A DNA stretch of 64,000 nucleotides from Pirellulimonas nuda (GTDB lineage Bacteria > Planctomycetota > Planctomycetia > Pirellulales > Lacipirellulaceae). The position numbers and the translations under genes are program-made. Under the pieces are notes generated by a model. The model searched no databases. It saw only the letters and a program-made list of their open reading frames with translations, and was not told where the DNA came from. Location: positions 1,550,001 through 1,614,000 of the forward strand of contig NZ_CP036291.1 of NCBI RefSeq assembly GCF_007750855.1, written 5' to 3'. How positions within the stretch are numbered: the stretch's first letter is position 1; the number at the start of each line of letters is the position of its first letter. Below, in pieces: positions 63,677-64,000 of the stretch.

Positions 63677-64000
63677 ATGAACTACGCGTCGGATGATCAA
63701 GCGCGCAGCGATCAGTCGCCAGGCGATCAAGCGCTCGACGAGCGGATGCTGGCCGGCGACACGGCGGCGCTGGCCGAGGCGTTTTCGCGTTGCCGCCAGC
63801 GTCTGGGCCGGATGGTGCAGTTCCGGATGGATCGCCGCTTGGCGGGCCGGGTCGACCCCGACGACCTGCTGCAGGAGGCCTACCTGCAAGCGGCGCAGCG
63901 GCTCGATTCTTTCGCAGAACAGAACGCGGGCGAGCGGCGGCTGAGCGGCTTTCTGTGGCTCCGTTTGATCGTGTCTCAGACGCTGGTCGACGCCCACCGC
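63677..64000 (+). CDS. ECF-like sigma factor, cut by the window edge (5' part)
   Basis: The first 108 codons of a planctomycete ECF sigma factor. Region 2 is visible: RLGRMVQFRMDRRLAGRVDP followed by DDLLQEAYLQAAQRLDSF, then SGFLWLRLIVSQTLVDAHR. The ATG at 63677 was chosen; the gene continues past the window end, so region 4 is not seen. Confidence 0.85.
   Translation, partial: MNYASDDQARSDQSPGDQALDERMLAGDTAALAEAFSRCRQRLGRMVQFRMDRRLAGRVDPDDLLQEAYLQAAQRLDSFAEQNAGERRLSGFLWLRLIVSQTLVDAHR

Overview
The window looks like chromosomal DNA of a planctomycete, most likely order Pirellulales. Supporting traits seen here are: a DUF1559 protein with a prepilin-type N-terminus; PEP-CTERM tails (VPEP plus a hydrophobic stretch and an Arg cluster); dockerin-like Asp-rich segments ending secreted proteins; paired Cys-type sulfatases; a DUF1080 protein; an ECF-like sigma factor next to a Ser/Thr kinase with a zinc-ribbon head; and a LESRQML motif at the N-terminus of a secreted peroxidase. 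The DNA is GC-rich, so long antisense ORFs are common and were left out.

Region 1 (about 0-15.7 kb, all minus strand) is a defence island. Read 5' to 3' on the minus strand, it opens with three or four small or unknown proteins. Next come a 72-aa ubiquitin-like protein, an E2-like protein with a Cys-rich C-terminal half, a JAMM/JAB peptidase, an E1/ThiF-like adenylating enzyme and a two-helix membrane protein. About 0.4 kb downstream is a type I restriction-modification locus (hsdM, hsdS, then hsdR). Between hsdS and hsdR sit an Abi-like gene and a large DUF262/DUF1524 (GmrSD-like) gene. A small zinc-ribbon protein closes the island. The Ubl-E2-JAB-E1 cassette is the most exciting part of the window: a candidate bacterial ubiquitin-like conjugation and deconjugation system next to other anti-phage genes.

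Region 2 (16.1-19.7 kb) is a sigma factor/Ser-Thr kinase pair. Region 3 (19.9-29.9 kb) is a carbohydrate-use locus. A divergent LacI-type repressor faces an operon for a PEP-CTERM protein, a GH16-like protein, a DUF1559 protein, two lipoproteins, a GH16 beta-glucanase and a GH3 glycosidase, which fits extracellular beta-glucan breakdown. An 11-bp sequence occurs twice in the divergent promoter region and is a candidate operator.

Region 4 (30-41 kb) holds a small sigma-like protein, tRNA-Val, two tatA paralogues, exbB-exbD with a terpenoid-cyclase-fold protein, two conserved envelope proteins, a thioredoxin-fold protein and tRNA-Ile. Region 5 (41.9-48 kb) is an operon of two sulfatases, followed by a purple-acid-phosphatase-like enzyme with a TPR protein. 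Region 6 (48.3-59.1 kb) has an HPt protein, a REC/HD-GYP response regulator, a FadL-like outer-membrane protein, a hotdog-methyltransferase fusion and a 1929-aa pseudokinase-AAA-TPR-histidine kinase-receiver protein. Region 7 (59.2-64 kb) has a DUF1080 protein, an EF-hand protein that looks frameshifted at a G8 tract, a heme peroxidase and the start of another sigma factor, cut by the window edge.

All assignments come from reading motifs. No database search was run. Family names are therefore recognition from memory, and starts were chosen from visible ribosome-binding sites, overlaps and signal peptides.
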